Source: an uncultured Lachnospiraceae bacterium
GTDB lineage: Bacteria > Bacillota > Clostridia > Lachnospirales > Lachnospiraceae
Reading direction: 5' to 3'
DNA length: 64,000 bases
Assembly: GCA_910579735.1 (NCBI GenBank)
Contig: CAJTUZ010000007.1
Coordinates: 92,707 to 156,706 of the forward strand
Position numbers and translations under genes: made by a program. The notes beneath the pieces were generated by a model that had not been told where the DNA came from, did not search any database, and saw only the letters and a program-made list of their open reading frames with translations. Every line of letters begins with the position of its first letter. The first letter of the stretch is position 1. This document shows, one piece after another, positions 18,097 to 27,217 of the stretch.

Positions 18097-20016
18097 ATGT
18101 GTGGTATAGCAGGAATCATAAGTAAAAAGAACACGGAAGTAAATAAAGAAGACATCCGAATTATGGACACCGTTATGGCACATAGAGGGCCGGATGCAGA
18201 GGGTATTTACATAGACGGCAATATAGGATTAGGACATCGCAGGCTATCTATTGTGGATTTATCCGAAAACGGCAATCAGCCAATGATCAGTTATGATGAA
18301 AAGTATGTGCTGGTCTTTAATGGTGAAATTTATAATTACATAGAATTAAAGGAAAAGTTACTGCATAAAGGAGCACAATTTACCACAGAAACAGATACAG
18401 AGGTTATTCTGGAGGCATACCGTTTTTGGGGAATAAACTGTACGAAGTATTTTAACGGTATGTGGAGTTTTGCTTTATACGATAAGGAAAAAAAGCAAAT
18501 TTTTTTATCTCGTGATCGTTTTGGAGTGAAACCGCTATACATTTATGAGTCAGACGATGAATTGATCTTTGCATCGGAGATAAAGTGTATTACCGCAATC
18601 AGACCGGAACAGAAACAGGTTGATATTGTGCAGGTTGCCAGATACTTAGCAGGATATCAGGAGGACATGGACGAGCATACATTCTATAAAAATATACATA
18701 ATTTTCCCAGAAGTCACAGTATGTTGTATCATATCCATACTCATGAAAAAAAATGCGAGAAATATTGGGATATTAACGTGCGCACATTAAAAAGAAAATG
18801 GAAATGTGATGATCCATATCAAAAATTTGTGGAATTATTAGAAGATTCTATTAAAATACGGTTGCGTGCGGACGTGAAAATCGGGGCAAGCCTTTCCGGC
18901 GGCTTGGATTCGAGTACGATCGTAGGGATTACGTCAAAAAAGTACCATACGAAAATCAATACTTTTTCTTCTATCTATAAAGAAGAGCGTTGTAATGAAA
19001 AAGAATATATTGATTGTATGAATCAATATGCGGATGCGATTCCTCATTATATTTATCCGGATAAAGCTGATGATGTGATACAGGATATGAAGAGGATGAT
19101 GTATTATCATGATGGGCCTTGTTTTAGTGCCAGTCCATATAGTGGTTTTTGTGTGTACAAGGGAGTGGGAGATTGTGTAAAAGTATTATTGGATGGACAA
19201 GGCGCTGATGAGTTATTGGGCGGGTACGAATTTTTTTATAATGGAAAATTGAAAGAATTATTGAGACAAAATACTTTGAAGTCCAAAATAAAGGCAATCA
19301 GATTGATCCATTCATTTCAGAAAATGTGGATGGAACAGGAAACATTTTTGGATAAAGACTTATTGTTAAAGGCGTTGGGTAAAACAGGATACGAAAAATA
19401 TAAGAAGAAAGCAGATGCCAGGGCCGCGCAGAAATTAGCGGATCCGCCAATAAAATATCAGAAAAAGTTTGCACAAATCGATTTGAAAATCAAACCGTGG
19501 AAAAACCGTTCTATTATCAATGAGCTGGATAAAGAATTGAACGAGCATTTGCAGTATAGAACGTTGCCGAGGATTCTGCATGATGTTGACCGTAATAGTA
19601 TGGCAAGATCTTTGGAAGTGAGGCTGCCTTTTTTAGATTACAGGCTGGTAGAATTTACATATACTTTATCGGATGAGGATAAAATACATGACCGATGGAC
19701 TAAGTATATTATGAGGAAAAGCTGTAAAAAGTATCTTCCTGAGAAAATATGCGGCAGAAAAAATAAAATGGGTTTTCCGGCGCCGTTTGATCAATGGTTG
19801 TGCGATGAAAGATTTAAGGCAGAAATAAAAAAGTATCTGGACGCTTTTAAGGAGAGAAATATTGTTGATGGGCGCTCATTGGACAGATGTTACCAAAAAC
19901 ATCAGTTGAAAAAGGGCAATTGGGAGGAACCTTTTTTTCGCATTATGATGTTGGAAATGTGGTTTCAAAGTGAAATCGATACATCGGGAAAAAAATGGAT
20001 TTATGATGCAGGATAG
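18097..20016 (+). CDS. asparagine synthase (glutamine-hydrolysing)-type amidotransferase
   Basis: The protein begins MCGIAGII, so Cys2 can act as the N-terminal glutaminase nucleophile, and has the class II amidotransferase motifs (MAHRGPD, GHRRLSIVDLS, FNGEIYNY). The ATP-pyrophosphatase loop SGGLDSS starts around residue 267, followed by DGQGADELLGGY and the end motif GRKNKMGFPAPFDQWL. At 639 residues it has the normal length for AsnB. In glycan loci such enzymes are thought to amidate uronic acids or related carboxylates rather than make asparagine. A paralogue lies at 27218. It starts 14 bp after the propeller-like gene, so it is co-transcribed. Confidence 0.88.
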   Translation: MCGIAGIISKKNTEVNKEDIRIMDTVMAHRGPDAEGIYIDGNIGLGHRRLSIVDLSENGNQPMISYDEKYVLVFNGEIYNYIELKEKLLHKGAQFTTETDTEVILEAYRFWGINCTKYFNGMWSFALYDKEKKQIFLSRDRFGVKPLYIYESDDELIFASEIKCITAIRPEQKQVDIVQVARYLAGYQEDMDEHTFYKNIHNFPRSHSMLYHIHTHEKKCEKYWDINVRTLKRKWKCDDPYQKFVELLEDSIKIRLRADVKIGASLSGGLDSSTIVGITSKKYHTKINTFSSIYKEERCNEKEYIDCMNQYADAIPHYIYPDKADDVIQDMKRMMYYHDGPCFSASPYSGFCVYKGVGDCVKVLLDGQGADELLGGYEFFYNGKLKELLRQNTLKSKIKAIRLIHSFQKMWMEQETFLDKDLLLKALGKTGYEKYKKKADARAAQKLADPPIKYQKKFAQIDLKIKPWKNRSIINELDKELNEHLQYRTLPRILHDVDRNSMARSLEVRLPFLDYRLVEFTYTLSDEDKIHDRWTKYIMRKSCKKYLPEKICGRKNKMGFPAPFDQWLCDERFKAEIKKYLDAFKERNIVDGRSLDRCYQKHQLKKGNWEEPFFRIMMLEMWFQSEIDTSGKKWIYDAG

Positions 20017-20034
20017 CAGATTGGGTGATTTGAT

Positions 20035-20910
20035 GTGGATAGAGAGACAAGGGAAATTGTGAAGAGGAAAATACGGGTTTCAGTCGTTGTTCCGGCATAT
20101 AATCGTGAAAAGACGATAGAAAGATGCATTCAGTCTATAAAACGGCAGACAATGCAGCCTTATGAAATCGTTTTGGTCGATGATGGCTCTACGGATCAGA
20201 CTGTTCGCTTGGCAGAGGGCATTCCTTGTAAGTATTTGAAAATATTGCGGCAAAATCATAAGGGAGCGCAGGCGGCAAGAAATCTCGGTATTTTAAACGC
20301 GAAAGGAAACTATATAGCTTTTCTGGATTCAGATGATGAATGGCTGCCGGAAATGCTGGAGAGGGAAATTGAATATTTGCTGCAAAGACAAAATAATTGT
20401 GTTCTTTATTCGGATTGCTATATATATGACGATAAAGGGAAAAGAGTCTGGAGACGCCCGGGACGTACCGGAAATACGTATCATGAATCGCTGCTTCAAG
20501 GTGGACCAATGTTTCAATCTATGTTGGTAAAAAAGAGTTTACTATATAAAATCGGATTACTTGATGAGAAAGTAGCAGCATATCAGGAATGGGAGACGGC
20601 CATCCGATTAGCAAAAAGAGCAGAATTTGTTCATATTCGAGAGCCTTTGTTTATCTACTATTGTCATAGCGGGGAAACAATATCAAAGGATATAAAAAAG
20701 GGAATTCAAGGATATCTATACATTGTAAAAAAATTTCAGAAGGATATTGTTAAGGTACATGGATTTGGAGGATTAGCATTTCATTACAAGAACTTAATGG
20801 ACAGTAGTCGTCAATGCAAGAATAAATTAATTGTTGTCTTTTGGATAAAAACATTTTGTTATAATAGGCTTTCTATATTGGATCGGTTTATAAAAAATAG
20901 AAATAATTAA
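20035..20910 (+). CDS. glycosyltransferase family 2
   Basis: The GT-A fold is clear: VSVVVPAYNREKTIERCI, EIVLVDDGSTDQTV and the metal-binding region IAFLDSDDEWL. The C-terminal half has QEWETAIRLA and a run of basic residues but no membrane helix. The start is a GTG at 20035, only about 20 bases after the previous stop; no better ATG lies in frame. It is a cytoplasmic or peripheral transferase that adds one sugar of the glycan. The sugar donor cannot be read. Confidence 0.87.
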   Translation: MDRETREIVKRKIRVSVVVPAYNREKTIERCIQSIKRQTMQPYEIVLVDDGSTDQTVRLAEGIPCKYLKILRQNHKGAQAARNLGILNAKGNYIAFLDSDDEWLPEMLEREIEYLLQRQNNCVLYSDCYIYDDKGKRVWRRPGRTGNTYHESLLQGGPMFQSMLVKKSLLYKIGLLDEKVAAYQEWETAIRLAKRAEFVHIREPLFIYYCHSGETISKDIKKGIQGYLYIVKKFQKDIVKVHGFGGLAFHYKNLMDSSRQCKNKLIVVFWIKTFCYNRLSILDRFIKNRNN

Positions 20911-20930
20911 AGGATGGGCAGCGGCAGGCT

Positions 20931-21368
20931 ATGGATAAATTGGAGTACGTCAAAAACAGAAAAAAACTTCTGGCGACAATTATTAGAAACAATTACACGA
21001 GCGCAGGCATAGATTTCATCACTCCCGCTGAATATTCCCAACAGGTTGCCTACATGCATCACCAAACGGGCAAAGTGATTGACGCACATGTGCATAATCC
21101 GGTACATAGAAGTATTGTCATGACGCAGGAAGTTCTCTTTATCAAAAAAGGAAAGCTCAGAGTAGACTTTTATGATGACGATGAACAGTATATAGAAAGC
21201 AGAATACTGGAAGCAGGAGACGTTATTTTACTCGTTTCCGGTGGTCATGGTTTTACTGTGATAGAGGAAGTTGAAATGATAGAAGTCAAGCAGGGGCCAT
21301 ATTCAGGTGATGAGGACAAAAAACGATTTCCGGGTATTGGAGATAATGAAGTAATCTATGGAGAATAA
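20931..21368 (+). CDS. cupin-domain protein
   Basis: This 145-residue protein has a histidine pair with spacing like a cupin metal site (IDAHVHNPVHR), a mid-domain VLFIKKGKLRVDFYDD and the second motif LEAGDVILLVSGGHGF. The ending EVKQGPYSGDEDKKRF is a feature I associate with small cupins of surface polysaccharide loci. It stops three bases before the perosamine-synthase-like gene, so the two are tightly coupled. A sugar isomerase or epimerase role, or metabolite sensing, is possible. No reaction is established from the sequence. Confidence 0.72.
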   Translation: MDKLEYVKNRKKLLATIIRNNYTSAGIDFITPAEYSQQVAYMHHQTGKVIDAHVHNPVHRSIVMTQEVLFIKKGKLRVDFYDDDEQYIESRILEAGDVILLVSGGHGFTVIEEVEMIEVKQGPYSGDEDKKRFPGIGDNEVIYGE

Positions 21369-21370
21369 CG

Positions 21371-22486
21371 ATGGATTTCATACCAGTAAACGAGCCATTA
21401 TTAGATGGGAATGAGAAAAAATATTTATGCGAATGTATCGATACCGGTTGGATTTCTTCAGAAGGACCGTTTGTAAGGGAATTTGAACAAAAAATGTGTA
21501 TGACTGTCGGAAGGAGATACGGAATAGCAGTATCCAACGGAACTGCGGCATTGGAAGTTGCCGCGCAGGCGCTTGGCATAGGAGAAGGCGACGAAGTGAT
21601 CATGCCGACTTTTACGATTATTTCCTGCGCCATGGCAGTGACAAAGCTTGGAGCGGTTCCGGTACTAATAGACAGCGATCCGTTTACCTGGAATATGAAA
21701 ACAGAGGAAATTGAAGCCAGGATAACGGATAAGACCAAGGCAATCATGATCGTTCATTTATATGGATTGCCGGCGGCAGTAGATGACGTATTAGCCTTAG
21801 CAAAGAAATATCATTTGAAAGTAATCGAAGATGCGGCGGAAATGCATGGACAGACATATAGAGGGAAACCATGCGGCAGTTTTGGCGATATCAGCACCTT
21901 CAGCTTTTATCCGAATAAGCATATAACAACAGGAGAAGGCGGCATGGTAGTTACAGACAATGAGGAGTTGGCGGAGAGATGCCGTAGTCTCAGAAACTTG
22001 TGCTTTAGGCAGGATATCAGATATGTGCATGATGAAATCAGTGGTAATTACCGATTTACAAATCTGCAGGCGGCTGTTGGCCTTGCGCAATTGGAAAGAT
22101 TAGATGAATTTGTAGAACGCAAGCGGGCAATGGGCAGTTATTATACAGAAAAACTGCAAGGCATAGAAGGACTTAGGTTTCCGGTTGCAAAGACGGAGGA
22201 TGCGGATAATATTTATTGGGTATATGGTCTTGTTCTGGATGAGACAATACAGATTGATAATAAGACGGTGCAGAAATGCTTAGCAGAGAAAGGAATCGGC
22301 ACAAGGACATTTTTCTGGTGTATCCATGAGCAGCCTGTGTATCAGAAGAGAGGATTGTTCCATGGCGAGAAGTATCCCGATGCGGAATATTTAGCACGGA
22401 AGGGTTTCTATATTCCGAGCGGATTGGCACTTACAAGAGAGCAGATGGACAGGGTGGTGATTGCGTTAAAAGAAGTGCTGGAATGA
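21371..22486 (+). CDS. DegT-family aminotransferase, GDP-perosamine synthase-like
   Basis: The sequence runs very close to GDP-perosamine synthases (Per/RfbE): IPVNEPLLDGNEKKYL, TGWISSEGPFVREFE, MPTFTIISCAMAV, EDAAEMHGQTYRGKPCGS and FSFYPNKHITTGEGG, in which Lys183 is the PLP lysine. Perosamine synthase aminates GDP-4-keto-6-deoxymannose at C4. At 371 residues the length is normal. The GDP-mannose 4,6-dehydratase that would supply the substrate is not in this window. The gene lies immediately after the cupin gene (two bases apart), with GGAG shortly before the ATG. The assignment to perosamine is by motif resemblance; a related 4-amino sugar is possible. Confidence 0.85.
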   Translation: MDFIPVNEPLLDGNEKKYLCECIDTGWISSEGPFVREFEQKMCMTVGRRYGIAVSNGTAALEVAAQALGIGEGDEVIMPTFTIISCAMAVTKLGAVPVLIDSDPFTWNMKTEEIEARITDKTKAIMIVHLYGLPAAVDDVLALAKKYHLKVIEDAAEMHGQTYRGKPCGSFGDISTFSFYPNKHITTGEGGMVVTDNEELAERCRSLRNLCFRQDIRYVHDEISGNYRFTNLQAAVGLAQLERLDEFVERKRAMGSYYTEKLQGIEGLRFPVAKTEDADNIYWVYGLVLDETIQIDNKTVQKCLAEKGIGTRTFFWCIHEQPVYQKRGLFHGEKYPDAEYLARKGFYIPSGLALTREQMDRVVIALKEVLE

Positions 22487-22623
22487 CAAAATTAGACTGT
22501 AATGCCTTATATCCCATTTGATAGACACGAAACAGGAAGATCACCCATGAAATAAACCGCAAATCGGAAAGGCCGGTCAACCACAGGAAAGTTTTTACTG
22601 GAAAGCAGGGGGTTTTCGTCAAT

Positions 22624-23382
22624 ATGGAAACATTTAAAGACTACGCGTATTATTATAACGCATTTTATCAGGACAAAGATTATAAAGCTGAAGCGTTACA
22701 GGTAGATTGTCTGTTAAAGAGATATGGCAAAGATATTGCATCAATTATTAATTTTGGTTGTGGAACAGGAAAACACGATATAGAACTGAATAAAATAGGA
22801 TATCAATGTACAGGTATCGATTTGAGTTCTCTAATGATAGATATTGCAAAAGAAAATGCTAAAAGAGAAAATCTGCACATTGTTTTTTCTGTGGCGGATA
22901 TTCGCTGCTTTTTGCCAAATATACAATATGACGCCGTAATATCCTTATTTCATGTCATGAGTTATCAGACGAAGAATCATGATATTCTACAGGCATTCCG
23001 GTCGGCGAGGAATGCGCTTGACCGAGGAGGCGTATTTTTGTTTGATGCATGGTATGGCCCTGGGGTGTTGAGCGATAAACCTTGCGTCAGGGTAAAAGAA
23101 ATAGAAGATGACGAAAATAGAGTGGTGAGAATCGCAAGACCGGTTATGCATGATAAGGAAAATACGGTTGACGTCTGTTACGAGGTTCTGGTCATGAATA
23201 AGGCGACCGGACAGACCAGAGTAATTAATGAAGTACATAAGATGCGATATTTTTTCAGACCGGAACTGGAACTTTTACTGCAGGAAGCAGGATTTGAGCT
23301 GCTTGACAATTTAGATTGTCATACGCTTTTAGAAACAGATTATCATTCGTGGACGAGTTATTTTGCGGCAAGGGCAGTATAA
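22624..23382 (+). CDS. SAM-dependent methyltransferase, possibly amino-sugar N-methyltransferase
   Basis: The 252-residue protein has motif I IINFGCGTGKHDIEL, TGIDLSSLMIDIA and YDAVISLFHVMSYQ. The opening YAYYYNAFYQDKDY and overall length resemble the TylM1/DesVI group of amino-sugar N-methyltransferases. Because it follows the perosamine-synthase-like gene, N-methylation of a 4-amino-4,6-dideoxy sugar is a reasonable guess. A 137-bp gap with no recognised element separates the two genes, and no strong RBS precedes this ATG. Confidence 0.78.
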   Translation: METFKDYAYYYNAFYQDKDYKAEALQVDCLLKRYGKDIASIINFGCGTGKHDIELNKIGYQCTGIDLSSLMIDIAKENAKRENLHIVFSVADIRCFLPNIQYDAVISLFHVMSYQTKNHDILQAFRSARNALDRGGVFLFDAWYGPGVLSDKPCVRVKEIEDDENRVVRIARPVMHDKENTVDVCYEVLVMNKATGQTRVINEVHKMRYFFRPELELLLQEAGFELLDNLDCHTLLETDYHSWTSYFAARAV

Positions 23383-23421
23383 GAAGAAAATGTGCAGCGT
23401 CTGTCGGTGAGGAGAAAAAAT

Positions 23422-24759
23422 ATGACAACTGTAAATGACAAATGTAATTATTATGATTATGTGAAAAATCACCCGGCTTATAAAATTGTCGTGTATGGAG
23501 CCGGAAATGAGGCAAGAAAAAATTTTAAGTATATTGGACATATAGATTATTTTTGCGATCAGAGGGCAAAAAGCATTGGGGCGCTGGAGGGCATTCCCTG
23601 TTTACTGCCGGAAGAACTTGCCCAAATTCATGAGAAAATGATTGTGCTGATATGCATTAGGCAGGTTGAAGTCATAGATCAGATATGCAGACTGTTTGAT
23701 GAGCTGCAAATAGACGCCGAGATTTTTTACTTTTTTAAAGAACCGATGTTTTCCAATTATGATGCGTCTCCTTATTTATATTCATTAAGATCTAAAGATA
23801 GATTGAGAATACGCATTGTGTGTGAAAATGATGGGTGGATACTTAGTAAATTTGCCGGGAAATTACAAGAAGAGTTAAGGAAACTTGGACAAGATGCAGA
23901 TATAGCGAGTGAAGAAGATTTGATGGCGGATGTCAATCATTATGTTCACTATGAGGGCTTAAAAAAAATTTATCATCAGTCAATTACGGTCAGAACAACA
24001 ATGATTACGCATGTGGATTGCCAGCTTGTGGCAAATTTGATTCAATACCAGACGCGAAATAATGCGATTGGTATTTGTATGTCTTCGGAAACAATGAATA
24101 AACTAGCGGCATGGGGGATACCGAGAGATAAAATCTGCTATGTTAATCCTGCTCATGATGGGAAAATCATGCCGCGCAAGATTGTGCTCGGCATTACCAA
24201 TCGATGTTATACAGGATATGACTTGAGAAAAAAAGATGATATGATACTGCGGGTATGTGAGCAGATTGATTCTCATATTTTCAAATTCAAAATCATGGGA
24301 TCCGGTTGGGAGGAAACTGTTGAGCAGATGAAGGAAATGGGATTTGAGGTCAATTATTATGCGAACTTTGATAAAGAAATATATCAGGAGTTAATACCCA
24401 GCCTGGATTACTGGATTTTTACCGGATTTGATGAAGGAGGTATGGGGTATCTTGATGCGCTGGCTGCCGGTGTAAAAACAATTGTCACGCCGCAGGGATT
24501 TCATTTAGATACGAAATATGGATTAACATATCCGTGCAGTACCATAAAAGATTTCATAGAAACACTGCAGGAAATCCAAACCGAAAAAAAGAAGATCATA
24601 AATGCAGTGAAAGATTGGACATGGGAAAATTATGCAAGAAAACATTTGGAAATTTGGCAATACCTAACTCGAACAAAACCTTTACAAGAATTGTATGCTC
24701 ACCAAAGCGAATATATGGATGGGATATTTTCTATGCTTATATGTAACATTCAAGGGTGA
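23422..24759 (+). CDS. probable glycosyltransferase with N-terminal Rossmann-like module
   Basis: Residues of about 18-110 carry the recurrent module (YKIVVYGAGNEARKNFKY, then HEKMIVLICIRQ). The rest resembles a diverged GT-B transferase: RIRIVCENDGW, a linker with ICYVNPAHDG, then FKIMGSGWEE, DYWIFTGFDEGGMGYLDALAAG, which looks like the donor-binding E-rich region, and VKTIVTPQGFH. The ATG at 23422 has GAGGAG seven bases upstream; an in-frame start at 23392 lacks this. No membrane segment is seen. The glycosyltransferase call rests mainly on the DALAAGVKTIVTP region. Confidence 0.65.
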   Translation: MTTVNDKCNYYDYVKNHPAYKIVVYGAGNEARKNFKYIGHIDYFCDQRAKSIGALEGIPCLLPEELAQIHEKMIVLICIRQVEVIDQICRLFDELQIDAEIFYFFKEPMFSNYDASPYLYSLRSKDRLRIRIVCENDGWILSKFAGKLQEELRKLGQDADIASEEDLMADVNHYVHYEGLKKIYHQSITVRTTMITHVDCQLVANLIQYQTRNNAIGICMSSETMNKLAAWGIPRDKICYVNPAHDGKIMPRKIVLGITNRCYTGYDLRKKDDMILRVCEQIDSHIFKFKIMGSGWEETVEQMKEMGFEVNYYANFDKEIYQELIPSLDYWIFTGFDEGGMGYLDALAAGVKTIVTPQGFHLDTKYGLTYPCSTIKDFIETLQEIQTEKKKIINAVKDWTWENYARKHLEIWQYLTRTKPLQELYAHQSEYMDGIFSMLICNIQG

Positions 24760-24792
24760 CCTGCAATTTATATGACGGCGGAGGAATAGTGC

Positions 24793-25974
24793 ATGGTAGT
24801 ATTATTTGTAACACCATATTTGCGGAAAAAAGAAGAAAATCCAAAGGGCGGAGGTCTGGAAACATATTTGTTCAGAGTCGCGGGAGCGCTAAAGAAGATG
24901 GGGCACGAGCCAATCATTCTCGCACTTGGTGATGAGAATATGCATTATAGAGAAAATGATGTTGAAATTTTTTTCACAGTCCGTCCGAGCATTTCAATCA
25001 AAAGAAAATTTCTCAAAATAATTAGTATAAGAATGAGCAGCAGTTTGGTTTTGAATAGAAAAGTGAAAGAATTGATACGGAAAAGAAAGGTAGATGTAGT
25101 ACAATTCGCTTCACTTTTGGGACTGGCGATCTGTTATTATGGAAAAACGCCTGCAGTTATGCGATTGTCCAGTTATGCTAAGACGTATTATAAGGATGAT
25201 AAAGGTCTTAGCAGAGTAGAGCTATATATCATGTCTTTGTTTGAAAGACTTGCAGCACGACGGTGTAATGCGGTATTTGCGCCGAGTCATGTTATTGCAG
25301 ACGCATTTTCAAGGGATATTCATAGAACAGTATCGGTAGTGGAGTCTCCCTTCTGGAATGATTGTGTAACGTGCGACGAGAGTATATATCATAATACCCT
25401 ATATGGGAAAAAATATCTTCTTTTTGTCGGAAGGCTTCATTTTGAAAAGGGAATATTGGTAATTGCTGAAATTTTAGAGCAATTTCTGGCTGAACATCCT
25501 GATTACTATTTTGTATGCTGTGGCGAGAGCGGTATGATTGACGGCAGAAATTCGGTGCGTATTTTGCAACTTGCGTCAGGAAAATATAAAGACAGATTTA
25601 TTTATATGCCCCCCCTTTCTCATGAATACTTGTATCCGGTTATCTGGCATGCGGATTTTGTTATCTGCCCTTCTATTATGGAAAACTTTTCTAATTCGTG
25701 TATGGAGGCCATGTATTTTAAACGGGTGGTGATAGGAACCGATGGTACGAGTTTTGAACAACTGATTGATGATGGGAAAAATGGATTGTTATGTGTACCG
25801 GGTGATGCTGAGAGCTTGTTGAACAAGATGAATGTGGCAGCGGGAATGAGCGGGGAGCAAAAAGAAGAAATGGGGCAAAAAGCCAGAAAACGGATCGATA
25901 GATTAGCGCCGGAGTATACGGTAAAGACATTACTTCATTATTATCGGTATGTAATTAACAATATTCAAAAGTAG
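24793..25974 (+). CDS. glycosyltransferase family 4
   Basis: This GT-B enzyme has an N-terminal acceptor domain starting VVLFVTPYLRKK with KGGGLETYLF, and the donor domain YLLFVGRLHFEKGILVIAEIL, YFVCCGESG and SIMENFSNSCMEAM, the last being the E-x7-E-type signature. It is a close paralogue of the gene at 28971, with which it shares long stretches including GTDG.SFEQLIDDGK and the ending RIDRLAPE. A run of seven C (25609-25615) lies in the donor domain. AGGAATAG precedes the ATG. Confidence 0.88.
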   Translation: MVVLFVTPYLRKKEENPKGGGLETYLFRVAGALKKMGHEPIILALGDENMHYRENDVEIFFTVRPSISIKRKFLKIISIRMSSSLVLNRKVKELIRKRKVDVVQFASLLGLAICYYGKTPAVMRLSSYAKTYYKDDKGLSRVELYIMSLFERLAARRCNAVFAPSHVIADAFSRDIHRTVSVVESPFWNDCVTCDESIYHNTLYGKKYLLFVGRLHFEKGILVIAEILEQFLAEHPDYYFVCCGESGMIDGRNSVRILQLASGKYKDRFIYMPPLSHEYLYPVIWHADFVICPSIMENFSNSCMEAMYFKRVVIGTDGTSFEQLIDDGKNGLLCVPGDAESLLNKMNVAAGMSGEQKEEMGQKARKRIDRLAPEYTVKTLLHYYRYVINNIQK

Positions 25975-25995
25975 TATTATAAAAGGGAAAAATAT

Positions 25996-27166
25996 ATGAA
26001 GAGATATGAGAACCTATTTTACGAGCCTCTTAATATTTTAGAAAAGTTACCTTCTGGAAATCAGTCAGAAATGAGTAAGGATCAGTTGGCGTTTTTACTT
26101 GGTCTGATGAAAGAATACAGGCCCAAAAAGTTAGTAGAGATTGGAGTGGCAGAAGGCGGTACAACAGTAGCAATTTTGCAATGCATTTCTATCTTGAATT
26201 TAGAAACGAAAGTTATTTCTATTGATTTGCAGAAAAATCTATATAATGACCATAGCAGGAAAATTGGGCATGTGACAGAAGAATATTTGTTCATGCAGGA
26301 GAAATCTTTTGACTATATTTTGCATACAGGAAAATATGCTCCGGAACTTTTGAAAATGGTGGGGGGGGGATATTGATTTCCTGATCTTGGATACCATGCA
26401 TAAAATGCCGGGAGAAATATTAGACTTTTTGGCTTGTTATCCGTTCCTGAAAAAAGGCGCGGTTGTTGTACTGCATGATATAGCATTATGCCATCACGAA
26501 AATAATTGGGATGCTATTGCCACGAAGTTACTGTTTGATACCGTTACAGCGGATAAGTTGATTGGTATAGATGAAGAAGACAGTAGTCTGCTTAATATAG
26601 GAGCTTTTGTGGTTACAGAGGATACAGGGCAATATATAGACGATGTTTTTTCTGCATTGACAACTATCTGGGGATATCGAGTAAAGGATAAGGAACTTGC
26701 AATCTATAGAGAATTTTATAGCCATTATTATTCAGAGGAAAAAATAATTTTATTTGATATGGCGGTTAGAATGAATCAAAGTACATTAGACAGAAAGGTT
26801 AATGAGAAAATTCGTATAAGGCAGGAAGGATTTCTTAATGCTTATGCATGGGTGAACCAGATAAAAGAAAAAGAGAATGTCTATGTCTATGGATGCGGAC
26901 ATTATGGAAAATTGCTGCGTCAGATGTTTTCTCAATGTGGTATTCGGGTTAAAGGATATATTATTTCGGATGGACGAGATACAGGTGGATGTGAAGAACC
27001 AATTTTTTATTTGTCAGAGATAGACAGATATTTGGATAAAGACAGGGATGTTATAGTAATAGGCGTAGATATTCCGCTTCAGGCAGAAATATGTGATATT
27101 CTATCAACGAGAGGAATTTCTGAATATATTCTTCCGGACCGGAACATTTTAAACATGCTTATTTAA
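25996..27166 (+). pseudogene. methyltransferase with C-terminal Rossmann-like module, frame broken at a G9 tract
   Basis: Two reading frames make one protein. The first (25996-26376) encodes MKRYENLFYEPLNI up to GGG-Tyr-stop and contains KLVEIGVAEGGTTVAIL, a methyltransferase motif I of the CmcI/Methyltransf_24 type. The second begins within the continuing domain (LILDTMHKMPGEIL, GAVVVLHD) and ends at 27166 with the recurrent module (NVYVYGCGHYGKLLRQ, VIVIGVD). The break is at nine consecutive G (26361-26369). With eight G the frame reads GGDIDFLILDTMHK straight through. The gene is therefore inactive as written, phase-variable, or miscounted by sequencing. AAAGGG precedes the ATG. Confidence 0.85.
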
Positions 27167-27217
27167 ACGTTTGGATGAAAATAATCAATAAGACATAGAA
27201 TGTATGAGGTGGCGGAT

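Noticed and set aside
22487..22623. A remnant gene or small RNA in the 137-bp gap after the perosamine-synthase-like gene
   Set aside because: I see no clear frame, hairpin with T-run or similarity; nothing can be supported.
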